Notes: generated by a model not told the origin, from the letters alone. A stretch of DNA of 64,000 nucleotides from Pachypanchax playfairii (GCA_006937955.1 SSNP01000005.1:2976700-3040699); one strand, 5' to 3'. Counted from the stretch's first letter, positions 24,901-37,294 are shown. Numbers and translations: made by a program.

Positions 24901-27900
24901 TTCCCTTCAGAGGCTGGTGCCTTGGCTACAGCAGAATAGGGTTACAGAAAGTCCACAACATGCTAACGAACAGAGCCAGAACTGCAACAGATCACCTTAC
25001 AGGCTAATGTTACAGTAACAGAGGCATAGGATGAGTTGGGATTGGTCTTTTAAAGAGTTTAAAGAGCAATGTAAACATAAAAATACTTCATTTAACTATG
25101 ACCAAACAATCTAATTAAAAACTAAATACACCATCATTGCTGCCCCAGAAAATACAACCTCTCTGTACCACAAAATACATAAAACTAGGGTTTTATTTGA
25201 CTTTAATTTATAATTTGTTTTGAGAAAAGATAAAGTGTCACTGATTAAACCATAAAAACTGTAAAACCTTTGATTTAAGTTAATAAATAAACAAATCAAA
25301 CACAAAACTGATGGTCAATTAGCTGTAAAGTAACAGTTTATTTTATGATCCGGTAAAGAGCTTCAACAGCTGGAACATGTATCTGAAGGTCTTTTGGGTT
25401 CAACCTGAGACAAACTATGAAATGAAATAAATTCAGCTCCAATTCTGATTTCAGATACATTTCTTAGAAGGATTATTGGTTCGGGTTTTCTTCCCAGGAA
25501 ACACGGGTGCAGAATACTAACAGATCCTCAAGTTTTAAAGAAACTGTTTGGGGGAAATGTAACAAACTGAATAAAGAGGACCGATATAAGAAATGGCTTC
25601 TGTAGTAAATATAAAACTGTCTGGTCATTTCAGCTGCAGATTTCTTACTTTCCTTCATTCAAAGTAAACTCTCTCTGCCACTAAGCAACATTCAATATAT
25701 AGAAACCTAAATGTTTGATACCTGTTTTATCACGTAACTCTTATACAAACACCAACAATATATATTTTTTAATGTTATAGCCCAAATGTTTATTTTATTA
25801 TGTAACTGCTGCTGTCAAATTATCCACCCACCTCATACCTGTCACTGATTATCCAGCATGTAAACCTCCTTCCACCCTTTTCTTCAACTGTTCCTTTGTG
25901 TTTTCCACTTTCCTGACTTCTCTACAATCCTCGTTCCTCTTAATCATCCTCATGCTTGTTCACCTCCTTCCTCCTCTGCCCTTCAGCTGGCTGCTTTGAT
26001 ATCGTTTCTGACAGGTCACACCGTGAGATCCGTCTGCAGCAACGCTCACATGTGCATAACACTGACAAACACACATACAGAGTGTAGAACACCGACTCAA
26101 AATAAACAACTTTAGTTAAATTTCATATTCAGATGTTTTTACCAACCTTTAAAAGTTATTTTATCCTGTAATCAGAGCAGAAAAGTGGATATGAACCATA
26201 AGAAGTGGCGTAGCTCTGAGGCTACTTCATCTAATAATCCCTCCCTGTTTTGCCTCAAAGCAGAGACTAAGAGCTGATGGAAACAAAATTAAATAACAAG
26301 CTTTTATGGCGTACTTGTTAGTAATGACTACTTTTCCTTTATCCCAACAAATTCAGAGCTGGAGTTCACAGAGTTCTATGTAAAGAAGTGGAAATGGGAT
26401 AGTAAGTGACGTAAATGTCTGTTGATTTCATACGACATAACAGTCATAGATATCAACTGTCCCCGTCCAAGTGGACACCTCGTAATCATCTAAACAACTT
26501 CAGTCAACCAGTGAGACCCACAGCCTCAAAGCAATGGCTCTAAAATATCTTTCACTCTAACCTAAATCACATTGGCTTGTATTATCAGCTACATTTCCTC
26601 CCTGGTCAGTGTGACAAGTAAATGTCCTCAGAGATGCACGTTAGTGCTTTAAAATCTAACCCGTTGTGTCACATCATGACTCATCTGATGTCCCAGTAGC
26701 TCTGTCCATCAGAGGAAACAGTGTGTTAAATAAAAAATACAAATATACTGAATCCCAGTCACACAGTTTTACTGTAATCCATTTTAATCACTTGATTTTA
26801 ATTTATTAATAGTTTCTCAAATGGAAAATAAAGTTTCCTATTAGTGAAATATCTTGTTTTATTTTGCTAACAGTTTTACATAAACTAACTGCTTCTTCTG
26901 TCGTCTCCTAAACACTTTTCCTCAACCAAGTTTGTTAGAATTTGGGACAAGATGACAACAATATAAAGAAAACCCAACTGAACTTTGTTTCATTTCATTG
27001 TTCACTGTTCTTTTTTTTTTAAACAGCCACAGAAGTTAAAGTTTGATTCAAGTAAAACAGTGTTTCTTTCAAAATATCTTCTTGTTATTTGCTTTACAGG
27101 TTAAACATTCCCTCACTGCCAGCTCCCCTATAAACACACATTCAGGTTTGTTTTAAACCTGCAACAAAGTCACCTTTAGTAACTGTTTGTTCAGACTCCT
27201 CAGTGATCCTGTAGTCACAGACAGCTCGACCTCCACAGTCACTGAACTCCACAGGAAGGATAACAGCTGCTGGGAAGTTTTGTAACACTTGAGAAATATT
27301 CATTATTTCATCAAAGCTTTAATCCAACTCTAACACAGTTACATTCTGGGTTACAGTAGAGAAGATGGTCAAAAACTATTCCTGTTTCTGCCAGTAGAGC
27401 TAAACAGCACCGACTTCTTCTTTTATTTAATCTTAAAATGACAGAATTATTTCTCCATTTTTCCTATATATCATCAGTAACGATGGGATTATTTTTTATA
27501 TTGACAGTTTGACATCATCTTGGTCCTAATCCTAAATACATCTCTCATCATCTACCTCTCCGGCTGCCTCGCTCCTTGTTGTGAAGCGAATTACGTCCAA
27601 TAAACTACATTTATGGTGTCAAGAGCAGCAGCAGCTAAGACGACAGAGTGATCATCTGATCCTGTGTGGCAACAGAGAAAATGAATTACACAACTCGCTT
27701 TGATCAAAGGGATGAGTGCCCATCATCTTCTGATCCACTGTGCATGCATATGCATGGCACAGACCTAAAACCCACTCCACAAGTCGGTTCTGCTAATGAA
27801 TCTGTCAAAGCAGTTTCAACACTTTAATAACTGTTACAACAATATGTTTCTTTTATCTTTATGGGTTTGTATCTATTACTACTTCACCCTGGTTCAGGCT

Positions 27901-28744
27901 TTTATTTTCCTCTAAGTGATAATGCCACCAAAGTGCCAACCCGAGCAGCCTTAATCAATTCCCTGTCATCAGCAGCAATGATGCCTTTCAACTCTCTTCC
28001 TTTTTAATGAGATCTGCAGCAGAAAAGAGGCACCGGCCGGCTGTATTCACAGTAAGGACGCTCCTTCAGCTTTCTCAAGTCACCCGTCTGTGCTGCAAGT
28101 GTGTGTGTGTGTTTAGTATCTCCAGAGTTGGATGCAGCAGATGCTTCAGCAGAGGGGAGCCACACATCAGTCTTGATTTTCTGCTATTAGCACATCAGCA
28201 GTGCCTTTTTCTCTCCCTTCCTCCCACTCTTTACTTTTGATGTCAGAAATTGATGATCTGCATTAAAACAGCATGTGTCTGTGAAACTAAACATAGTTTG
28301 ATAACTGCAAGCTGCAAGCTGGCAGAACAGGACTGAGCAGTATTCCTAATTATTAAAATATCTGAATTAAGTGGAAAAAGTGAGGAATAATTTGGTGTTA
28401 TTCTCCACCAGGTGTCACAAACTCAAATAAGATAAACACGGAAGCTGTTTATTCATTGTGTCTTCTCAGTGACGACACTGGACGCCTTTAAACCAGAAAG
28501 CAAGGAAAGAATGTAAAAATAAAAGGACAGATTTAACATAACTAAAACACAGTGAGAGGAATCATTCAAAGACAGACAAGCATCACTCCAAAAGTATTAA
28601 CTTTTCCAGAGTTTGTGATGTTTTAGATCCTGCGTATGTTAATCTACAGCCATTATCTCATTTACAACAAAAGTAGAAGGTAAATAAGTTAGAAAACCTT
28701 TACAGTAATTAGTAACTGTTGCTTTTAAGAGTCATTTTACTTAC

Positions 28745-28900
28745 GATAATCGTCTCCTCTGAGCTTTTTATCGAATCGAATCCTTTATTTAGTTTCTGGG
28801 AGACGCGCTAATATGAGGTGAGAACAGAAACACGAACACACATGTCTTTCACACGCAGAAACAACCCTAAACACGAGCTGGTCGGACCTGTATGAACGGT
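28745..28900 (-). other. ppfibp2: Probable untranslated first exon of ppfibp2
   Basis: Reading leftward, the sequence ATTATC is followed by a strong GTAAGT donor whose GT is at 28743-28744. It sits at the inner edge of a CpG-rich patch (about 28,790-28,995) in otherwise AT-rich DNA, upstream of the start-codon exon. The upstream boundary is a guess because no transcript data are available. No coding potential was recognised. Confidence 0.45.
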
Positions 28901-28996
28901 TGACGCTCACTCGTGCGTCCGTTGTACTGTTGCGCGAGCTCCCTCACCTGCCATGTGATAGGCGCGATGCCTTCACGAGCTCCTCGTAACTCGTGT
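28860..28996 (-). promoter_or_regulatory. CpG-rich promoter of ppfibp2 with repeated CACGAG/CTCGTG
   Basis: Four copies of CACGAG or its complement CTCGTG occur within about 125 bp (28872-28877, 28910-28915, 28974-28979, 28990-28995), beside several CpGs. The core ACGAG-CTC-CTCGT (28976-28988) is a perfect short inverted repeat. The element at 28969-28989 recurs at the btbd10 promoter with one base changed. Promoter identity is inferred from CpG content and gene orientation. Confidence 0.5.
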
Positions 28997-31380
28997 GCTT
29001 ACGGAGTTAGTTTTAAATGCGGTAATAAGCACACGTTTATTCTATAATTATAATTCTGAAATACAATAATAATAAGATTTTTGTCATGCTAATACATGAA
29101 AAAAGTGTGGGTTAAATTAAAATTTCTTAGCATATAATTTTATTTTATTTTATTGAAATACTGAAATCCAAAATAAACTGAAATCTAAGAAATTGGGTCG
29201 TCAAAGTTTCGCCACTCTAATTCTTTGTTACTTTTTAAAGATAAGATTTAAATAGCCTACATCCAACGAGGATCATATTATTTGGGTAAAAAAAAAGTCT
29301 AATAGTAAGACATAAACACTGGCTATGTTATCTGTGGATTATGTAAAAGTAAATTAGTTTCTTCTAGATTACACTAAAATGACAAAGTGAAAACGCAACT
29401 TGGGAATGAAAATTAGGTATATTATAAATTTTGGTCGATGTTCAAATGTTTACTTAACACTGTCATCTAGTGGTGTGATGGAATAACTACAAACATTTGA
29501 ATGCATGAGTCTGACAGATACAGAAGGACTTTAAATTTAGTTTTTCTTAACCTGTTGATCATTACCCAAAAATAATTTCTTTATTTATTTTGTAACAGTA
29601 ACAATTCGACAATTAAAATTTATTATTTAAATGTATAACAAGAAAAACACTCAGAAAGTGCAGACATCCACCAAACACCTCAGTTCGCCCCATATTATGA
29701 GGAACACCAAAAATAAACCTTTATTTTGTTACCGAGTACCTGGAACACTTGTAAACCATTTATAATGGCATTACATGTAGATATCTGTGCTATATCACAA
29801 TTATGAAGAATCTTTTTAAAAAAATCCTAGACCCACATGTTGATGCAGTCCCCCCCCCAAAATCTACTCACTTCTTTTTTTTTGTTCCTGAAAATTTGAT
29901 CAAAATTAATTTGCAACTTTCTGAGTTATTTTGCTAAGTAACAAACAAGCCCTGGTGAAAACACTGACTGCTTGAACTAAACTGATCATGTCATTTCATT
30001 AATAGAAAGCGATATGTAGCTTTGGAAGGTTTTTGTGCCAAAGCACAATTGGATAATACACGCTGACTCCATTTTTTTTCTTGGAATTTACATTTTTCAT
30101 TGAGTTATATCATTATACAACATAAGCCTGAATCTGTGTCAGAAACATAAAATGAAAACAAATTGCACAACATGGTTTTATCAAGAATTTCCTGAAACAT
30201 CCTATGGTTCAAACTTTTAATCCACCATATTACTGTTTTAGTGGTGCTGAGAGGCACAAAGTGTATTTTAAATTGCCAAAGCCTCTTAACTTTCCAGACC
30301 TTGTCTGACTGCAGCAGGAAGTTTCTCTGCAGCATGTTAAAAGGAGTTGTTTGACAGAACTCATTGGATTGTGTAATGGTAAGTCTAAGGAGCTCAGTGT
30401 GATTCTGAAAAGAGGATTGAAGATTGTCAGTTCTCACCAGCTGCAGATTCCAAGATCATCAGTTTGATGATATGAATACAAATCACTCAGCATGTTGCTT
30501 GTTTTAAGGATGAACATTAAAATTCACTGGTTTAAAAACAACAACAACAAATAATAATTGCTTAATTTTGAGTAAAAATTAAAAAATAATTGTAAAATGT
30601 ATTGACTTTCATTTCCCAGTTTGCATTCACATTTTTAAATAAACTTGTAAATATATTAGGAAGTTATAGAATTCTTGCAAATGATGATAATTTATTCATC
30701 AGATAACGACAAAAACTATATAGGTCGTGAAGATTTTTAAACTATATCAGAACAAACATGAGGTAGATAAAACCAATAAATTGTGCTATTTTTTAAGTAA
30801 AAATGTTGGAGGTTTTGCTCTTTCCTCTGTGTTGTAAAATTGCGCAAATGATAGTAAAATCAAGCTAAATAGCGCAAAATATTATATTAATATTAAGGAA
30901 GCACAAATTTCAGTGTGCAAAAGTGTGACCAGCAGGAGGCGTCAATGTGAGACGTGAAAGAGAAGAATTTACTTTTTGCTCTGTCTCTCACCCAAATATA
31001 TTTTTATAATCGCATTTTGAATTAAAGCTTCACCCGAGATTTCAACCACAACTTAAAGTTAAAAGATGTAAATAAAAGGTAAATAAAAGTGAGCATAAAG
31101 GAGGAGAACAGCATGTACTTTTAAACGCTTAGTTGCACAAAAACACAATTTTACTATTTTTTTACAGATCCCTCTAAATATAAACTCGTGCATTGGCCGT
31201 AGATCACTGTAAATCTATTGAAAGTATAAATTATATGTGTATAAATGTGAAACACATCATGATATAATTAGGCACAGAGCCAGCTCCTGTTGTAAGACTG
31301 CCTACTAAATGGCTTGTTTGCAGTGTGTTTTCCATAACACGCTCTCACACAACTGGCCTCTGCATTCCGCTCTTATCCCG
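28997..31380. other. Intergenic spacer between ppfibp2 and bmal1
   Basis: AT-rich DNA separating two divergent promoters by roughly 2.5 kb. Some short homopolymers (poly-C at about 29,850, poly-T near 29,875 and 30,070) are present. The open frame at 30105-30437 on the minus strand has no recognisable family. I see no exon, RNA gene or intact mobile element. Confidence 0.55.
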
Positions 31381-31485
31381 CAGTGATTGGTTAACTCCTA
31401 CGTCTATCATATTTTTCCTACCTAAACCTGCGTCTGATTGGCTGGAGACGTACCTACGATGGTGGCGCAAACGGCATTGGTTGAA

Positions 31486-31496
31486 AAACTAGGTTA
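31486..31496 (+). promoter_or_regulatory. RORE 1 of bmal1
   Basis: AAACTAGGTTA fits the consensus WAWNTRGGTCA except for T in place of C in the half-site. The same GGTTA variant followed by GTGG is, from memory, seen in the first RORE of the mouse gene. REV-ERB (NR1D) represses and ROR activates through such sites. Confidence 0.75.
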
Positions 31497-31524
31497 GTGG
31501 TCCGACAGTCATGACGGTGAAGAG

Positions 31525-31535
31525 AAAGTGGGTCA
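31525..31535 (+). promoter_or_regulatory. RORE 2 of bmal1
   Basis: AAAGTGGGTCA is a full match to WAWNTRGGTCA. It starts 39 bp after the start of RORE 1, in the same orientation. The paired arrangement allows two REV-ERB molecules to recruit NCoR in mammals. Confidence 0.85.
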
Positions 31536-31539
31536 CCGA

Positions 31540-31912
31540 TTGAAAATCGTTTATGTCACAGTCCTATGTGTTGCTATTATATATTTTCATCAAATTTCAA
31601 TGGATAGACGGATTTTATTGGATATTTTGTAAGTATAACACGAGAACAACCCTTTGCTTTACGGATAAGATGCCTGTGTGTCGTTCCCGGGGTTTAAATC
31701 CCTGATAAATATCATGGATATTTTCCAGAGGTCCAGTCTGTGGTTTTGTGGAACAGAAGGAGGAACGTTAGCTCGGTGACCAAGTCTTGACAGTTCGCGT
31801 TTATAGCTAGCGTGTGTGCTAACATTAGCCAACGAGATAATGGATGAAAGGTGTAAACAACGTCTTTAGTCTGTCATTGTAGTTCCGAGGCTGAAAGGAG
31901 GTTTGGGCAGAG
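31540..31912 (+). other. bmal1: Probable untranslated exon 1 of bmal1
   Basis: GGGCAGAG is followed by a strong donor, GTAAGTGC, at 31913. The stretch is CpG-richer than its flanks and lies just after the ROREs. The start boundary is approximate. No long open frame is present, consistent with 5' untranslated sequence. Confidence 0.6.
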
Positions 31913-32299
31913 GTAAGTGCCGGTCCGCGGGTTTGCTAAATGTTAACCAGACGTGACCTAAGTGCTAACAGGCTAGCGATATAAACAGGCCTTGATATTT
32001 GGAACACAGTTTCTTCGAGAGCATCTATTCTACTGCAATTACTTCTAAGCTTCCTTCCCTATTTCTCTTCATATAACACCGTAGCGGTGGCACCAGTATT
32101 GGGGTTTTTATAGGTGCTGTTTTAAAAAAAAGAGGGTCATATTTTTGGTTATAAAACATCTCGATATAGTAGAGATGTGGCGACTCGTTTTACACAATCA
32201 CAGCGGTGGTTGTCCAAAGAATCTCCAAAACTAAGCTCTGGTTTTATAATGCAGAAAAATGTGTTGCATAATTGGAGATTCTCAAAGTTGATTTTAAAC

Positions 32300-32300
<1 letters not shown>

Positions 32301-32333
<33 letters not shown>

Positions 32334-32343
32334 NNNNNNNNNN

Positions 32344-32376
<33 letters not shown>
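32301..32376. repeat. Poly-T tract with a 10-N assembly gap
   Basis: Uninterrupted T on both sides of ten N (32334-32343). The gap sits inside a homopolymer, so the real length is unknown. The open frames running through it are artefacts. Confidence 0.95.
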
Positions 32377-32383
<7 letters not shown>

Positions 32384-34410
32384 TCATTGTAGAGTCGTGA
32401 ATATAGTTACTTTTATACATACAGTCATTCAATTGAATGAGAATGTGACCAAACTTTTGAATGGTTGTGTGGATATATATTATTAAGTTTGTTTTATTAT
32501 GGTTCAACTGGCTTGAGCGTTCTTGTTGTTTTATTTCCGATGTTTAATGCTGTTTGTGTCAGTTGCATTGTCAAAAGTGCAACCTTTTATGTGCACTTTT
32601 AATCATTAATCTAAGGTAGCAACCTACAGTAGTGCTTATCAATACTGATGTATTGCCACGAAAGCATTGAGATAACAGAAAATATTGGGATGATTTAGCA
32701 AAACTTCTAATGGAAAAGACAGATTGTGATTGAAGCAAGAAAACAAAGTATAAACGTGGTCAGCCTGTCTGCCTCAACGTAACTAAAAATGTAAAATAGT
32801 TGGATTTTTCTTAGCTTTTTATATTTGGTGAGTCATGTGGAAGCCCAGTAAAGTGAACAATTAAGGGGGCTGAAACAAAGGTTGGTATTTTACAGGTTAA
32901 CCACTTATCATATTTATCTACAGTTTTAGTTGGACTGATTTGAGTAATGATGCTTAGGTATTGTAATGTAATGAACATTTCTGTATTGTAATGACTTAAT
33001 CATGGGTTTTTCTTTAACATCGAATAACAATTGCTTTATTAATCATTGTTGTCTGTTCTTGATTACAATTTTTTTCTAATCAAATGAGTCACAGAGTTAA
33101 TGAGACATTTTAAAAAATATTCTCCTTTTGTGTTGCCTGAATTGCGGTAAATAATCAGCTAAAGAAGAAAGCAGCATTTTCTTTAAATAATAGACATTTA
33201 GTGTTTACAGAGATCAATCTAAACTCAAACAATAACTTGAATCCTTAAAGTTTGTCAGTAGAATGTAAAAGCTTTATAAAAAGGTGTTCAGCCACCTGCT
33301 TTGTGCAGTTTATATAAGGAAAAAGTGTCTCACAAACCCCTTGAAAAACACAAGGGATTGTTTTTGCTTATTTTCTTGCCAATAAATGAGGTTTTTGGGT
33401 AGACTTTCTTTCTAACCATTTGGCAGGGCCAGACTGTTTTCAGTTTACAGGCTGAATTTGTTGGCAGCTGTCTGTAGTGTCACATCTACTGCACAGACGG
33501 GAGTGTATTATATCATTCCATTTTACCCAGTTATCTAGTCAATCTATACTTTATTGTGTTTTGGTAATATTGGTATTCAAATACTCGACACAGATAAGCT
33601 AAAGGTGCACTGGTAAATATTATTGACAAGCCTTATTAGAAAAAACAAAAGAGTTGCAACGTGTTGTTTGATGACAACTGCTCTTCTGTAGTTTTCAGCA
33701 GTCAGTTTAACAATAACAAAAAGCTACCATCAAAGTGGTAAAGTCTGAGAATCATCCAGAAATATTGTTATTAACTGACAGTCCGTAGTGTTTCATCATA
33801 TCACGTCTAATCATAATACCTCTGTTATTAGCCAAATCGTTTAGCTGAACAACCAAACACATCCTGCTGTCCTATAAACATATTTCTACACACAAATGAG
33901 GTCTCTTGCATAACTTATTAGAAGAAACTCCTCCATATAATTCAGAAATCTTGACAGGTTTGATTGATTGCTTTTGTTGTCAAGTTTAATTATTAATCAT
34001 ACAATTAGCATTGTTGTAGTTTAACCAGTAGGGCCTAATATTTTGCCAGAGTTTAACATTATGTTTGAAAGCTCAGTTCCATTGAACACGGTACAGTTAG
34101 TAATTGTATTATTAGTATTAATGGTCTGATGAATTTGAAAGTCTTTCTTGAGGACACACACTTTTTTTCTAAGTATTTATTAAGTATTTTTTTTATCTCT
34201 TTTTTTTTATTAGTTCAGGTATTTACTAAGTTTTTGTTTTAGTTAAATAATCAGAACCAGCAGGATATTTGGAAAAAACTGTCAGAATCTTTGAAAATCT
34301 TTTGCAACTCCCACATAGACAGATGTGACTGTTTTTCATGGAAGTATTTTACAAGTCACATCAGCCAGGCATAAATATCAATAATAATAATAATAATACA
34401 TCCTTATATA

Positions 34411-34602
34411 CAGTTATGCTCAAAATTATTCACAGCCCTGGACAATTGACATTTAAAGTATTTTTTACTTTGACTATCATGTTTCTTCTGAATGGACAGA
34501 GTATTGCTATGTTTCAAAATATGACACTACAGTTGCCATAAATTTCAGTTAAACAAATATTTCTGTTTGACCTACATTATATAATCATTTTGAGCTTAAC
34601 TG
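34411..34602. mobile_element. Short Tc1-type MITE, about 192 bp
   Basis: The left end is CAGTTATGCTCAAAAT after a TA (34409-34410). The right end, ATTTTGAGCTTAACTG, is its inverted repeat with one mismatch over 16 bp. The element is too short for a transposase, so it is a deletion derivative. The right-hand TA has decayed. Confidence 0.6.
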
Positions 34603-34959
34603 TTGTTCTTTTTACAGCTGGCCCCATTCCAATGTTTTCTGGCAGTAAGCCTCATGTTAAATTCCATTGTTCACTATAGTCATTGATTAAATATTGTGTA
34701 TTCATTCCAACATTTGACTTTAACCTTCTCCACCTACAAACTTTTTATGTAAAATTTGAACCTATTTTTGGTCTTGAATGGATAGTTTCTCTGGGTTCTG
34801 TGGAGAAGTTATTTAAAGTCTGTATCGTGTAGTAGACAGAGAAATTCTCTTAGGGGAGTCAGGATAACATTTTCTCAAATCTTTGAACGCACATCTGTTT
34901 GAGGTACAGGTTGAATGTAGTAGAACGTGTTGACAGCACTTTCCTCGCCCTGCCAGCAC

Positions 34960-35640
34960 TTGGGCAGTTTTCTACAAATTCGTCGTCAAAGATTGTAGGA
35001 CATTATGGCCGACAGTCTTCTACCCAGACAATCCTGAAAAGACTAAATGCAGCCGATCTCCATTTTTAAAGAGCTTCCAGGAGGCCTTCAGTGACTAACA
35101 ATCTCTGTGAGGCCCCATTTGCCCTGATAGCAACGTGCACTGGAACCTGAACATATAGAGGAATGTTGTGTTCAGCAATAAGTCCAGATTCTGCCTACTA
35201 CATTAAGATAATTGAGAACACTATGCTGATTGCTGTAGTGATTTTGGTAGCGGTAGTATGATGGTGTGGGGCGTCATTTCCTTCACTGGAAAACAAGCCA
35301 TGTCATTATCATAGGCAATCTCAATGTAGAGAGACTTGAAGATGAGATTCTGCAACATCTCCACAGTCTGGGACTGAACTCTATCCTCCAGGAGGACAAT
35401 GCTCATCCCCACAATGCAGGTTTTTCAGAAACTGTCTCCAGAATTTGGGAGTAGAGAGGATGGAATGGCCTTCCTAGAATCCTGACCTCAACCCCGTGTG
35501 ACCAACACAACCACAATGGTTGACCTGGTTAATGGCTAAAGAACAGGCTGCCATCCCATAGCAGAGTGTGACCAAGCTGGTGACCAGCATTAGGAGGAGG
35601 ATCCAGGCTGTATATGGTTCATCCACATGCTGCTGAGGCC
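34960..35640 (+). pseudogene. Decayed Tc1-like transposase
   Basis: Blocks in different frames read MVWGVISFTGKQ near 35,260, then LQEDNAHPHNA near 35,390 (equivalent to the second-aspartate box, QHDNDPKHTA), then a remnant of EWP..NPDLNP near 35,465-35,495. Stops and frameshifts separate the blocks, so it is dead. The family differs from the intact element at 20.3 kb. Terminal repeats were not defined. Confidence 0.6.
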
Positions 35641-37113
35641 CCTGTTAGATAATGAACACATTGTTGAATTACCAGTATGTTTTGTTTCAATCACTTGATT
35701 ACGTGAACAACACCAACAAGATTTAATAGGAGCTGTTTGGTAATGTCAAGAAAGGCCTGGCATGTTTTTCATGGGCGTCGACCACATACTGAACCCTATA
35801 TGTTTTTACCTTCTAATGCATCACCTTTTTAAGAGGAAAAAAAACAGGCTTTTCTAACAGTGTTGGATTTGTTTTAAAAAGCAGATTTACAACAAACAAC
35901 TAATCAACCAAACACAAATGATCTCCTTACTTTTTAGAATGTAGAGCTTGAATTTATGTAACATGAAATATAATTACCTGTGATTTACTGCAATTCAAAC
36001 AGCCTTATGCAATAATACTCACACACTGATGATGTGATGACGATAAATTGGCAATTCATTACGCAGCTCTATTTTCTCACCTTTCCAAAGCTTTGAAACA
36101 GTGAGAAAGTATTAGTGTGGATGGAAGCTTTGATAGTCTACTTGTTGTCTGGATGTTTCCTTGGTTGGTTTGCAGGTTTCCTGACTGCTTCCTAAATGTC
36201 TGAGTGGGTGCAGAGTGTGGAAAGGAGATGAAGCTAAATGTCTTGCTGACTCACTGATGAGGTAGAAGTAGGTGGTGGATGAAAATTGAGGCTGGCTGGT
36301 ATGAGACCATAGAGACAGATTGACCCAGTTTCCACTCCAGTACCAGTTGCTTTCAGTGTTCAATCATTACAAAGTGGTTTTCCCCTTTAAGACTAGAGCT
36401 TTGTCCCAATAAAAGAGCTCACTAAGCTCATCCTGTACCTACTACGGCATGTGACTTCCACAGCACTTCATGGACACACGTTATGATTGACGTTACTTTA
36501 AGGCTTCCTCTGAGAGGCATTTGTTATGGATCAAAAAATCAGTTGGGTGACGTGCCAACAACACTTCATCATCAAGTTTCTATTAGACATTTTTAAAACA
36601 TTTTTCTAAATGTTTTCCTCCAACATTTATGATTTGGTCAACCAAAACTGAGTTATTTTATCTGAATATTAACAGCAAGAGTCAGTATGATTGAGCAGTT
36701 TTTAAGGATTTGCCATATTTTCACATCTCACCTAAAACTGATGTTTTCAGAGAAGACTTGTCTGGTTTGATAGCCAAAGCATGAGATCAGATGTGTTCAA
36801 GATCAAGATACAGTCAGGTGTCCATCTCCCAACCAGAAGTTATAACATAATTTAGTGGGCAAGCTAAAGTTACATACAAACTTAAAATATTTGGCATTAT
36901 TATTGACTGAAGGCCCTTTTTCGTGATGCAAAATTGATATGCCAATCAAACGGTTTATAAACTGCACTTATATCTTTTTTTTAAATATTAATAACACATG
37001 GACTTGATTACCTTGACAGTGTGTACGTGGTCCTACTTAGATGTTCTGATTTGTTTACATTTTTGACATTTGCAAATTAGCATTTAACTGACTAAATTTC
37101 TCCTACTTTGCAG

Positions 37114-37294
37114 AAGCAGACGAGTCGCACCATCTACATAAAGATCAAATCAACGTGTGGCAGACCACATCAAACTGGATGAAACTAGGTCAAGCTGAAT
37201 CAAACCAGTGTCAGACTAGATCCACACAGAGGAGACCAGATTGATCCAGACGAGACCAGGCACGTCCAAGAGGCTCATTCCACTTCCTTATCCA
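37114..37294 (+). other. bmal1: Possible untranslated exon 2 of bmal1
   Basis: A pyrimidine-rich tract and CAG (ends 37113) precede a stretch that ends TTATCCAG before a GTACCT donor. A second possible donor follows GAAAG at 37355. The sequence is an imperfect reiteration of GACCAGA/AAACTGGAT-like words and has no long open frame. Exon status is a guess based on splice signals and position. Confidence 0.35.

Larger units (their letters stand above)
14513..28744 (-). other. Long first intron of ppfibp2
   Basis: About 14.2 kb between the start-codon exon and the probable untranslated first exon. It holds the Tc1 transposon (20305-21906), a short (GT)n tract near 19,920-19,943 and a TGGA-type tract at about 21,909-21,935. 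Several open frames of 60-120 codons show no conserved family features. The intron could contain enhancers, but nothing specific can be supported. Confidence 0.6.
31384..31540 (+). promoter_or_regulatory. bmal1: bmal1 core promoter with CCAAT boxes and two ROREs
   Basis: Three inverted CCAAT boxes (ATTGG at 31386-31390, 31437-31441, 31476-31480) are followed by two ROR/REV-ERB elements, AAACTAGGTTA (31486-31496) and AAAGTGGGTCA (31525-31535). GGTTAGTGG directly after the first element and a CCGACA stretch after that closely resemble the mammalian Bmal1 promoter as I remember it. Transcription therefore probably starts just downstream, near 31.54-31.6 kb. Promoter identity is inferred; the motifs are read directly. 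Confidence 0.8.
31913..37113 (+). other. bmal1 5' intron
   Basis: About 5.2 kb of AT-rich intron. It holds a poly-T tract broken by an assembly gap, a short Tc1-type MITE (34411-34602), a decayed Tc1-like transposase (about 34,960-35,640) and an (AAT)n tract near 34,380. No coding exon was recognised. Confidence 0.55.

Noticed and set aside
32177..32507. Open frames through the poly-T/N tract
   Set aside because: They translate homopolymer and gap characters and are artefacts.
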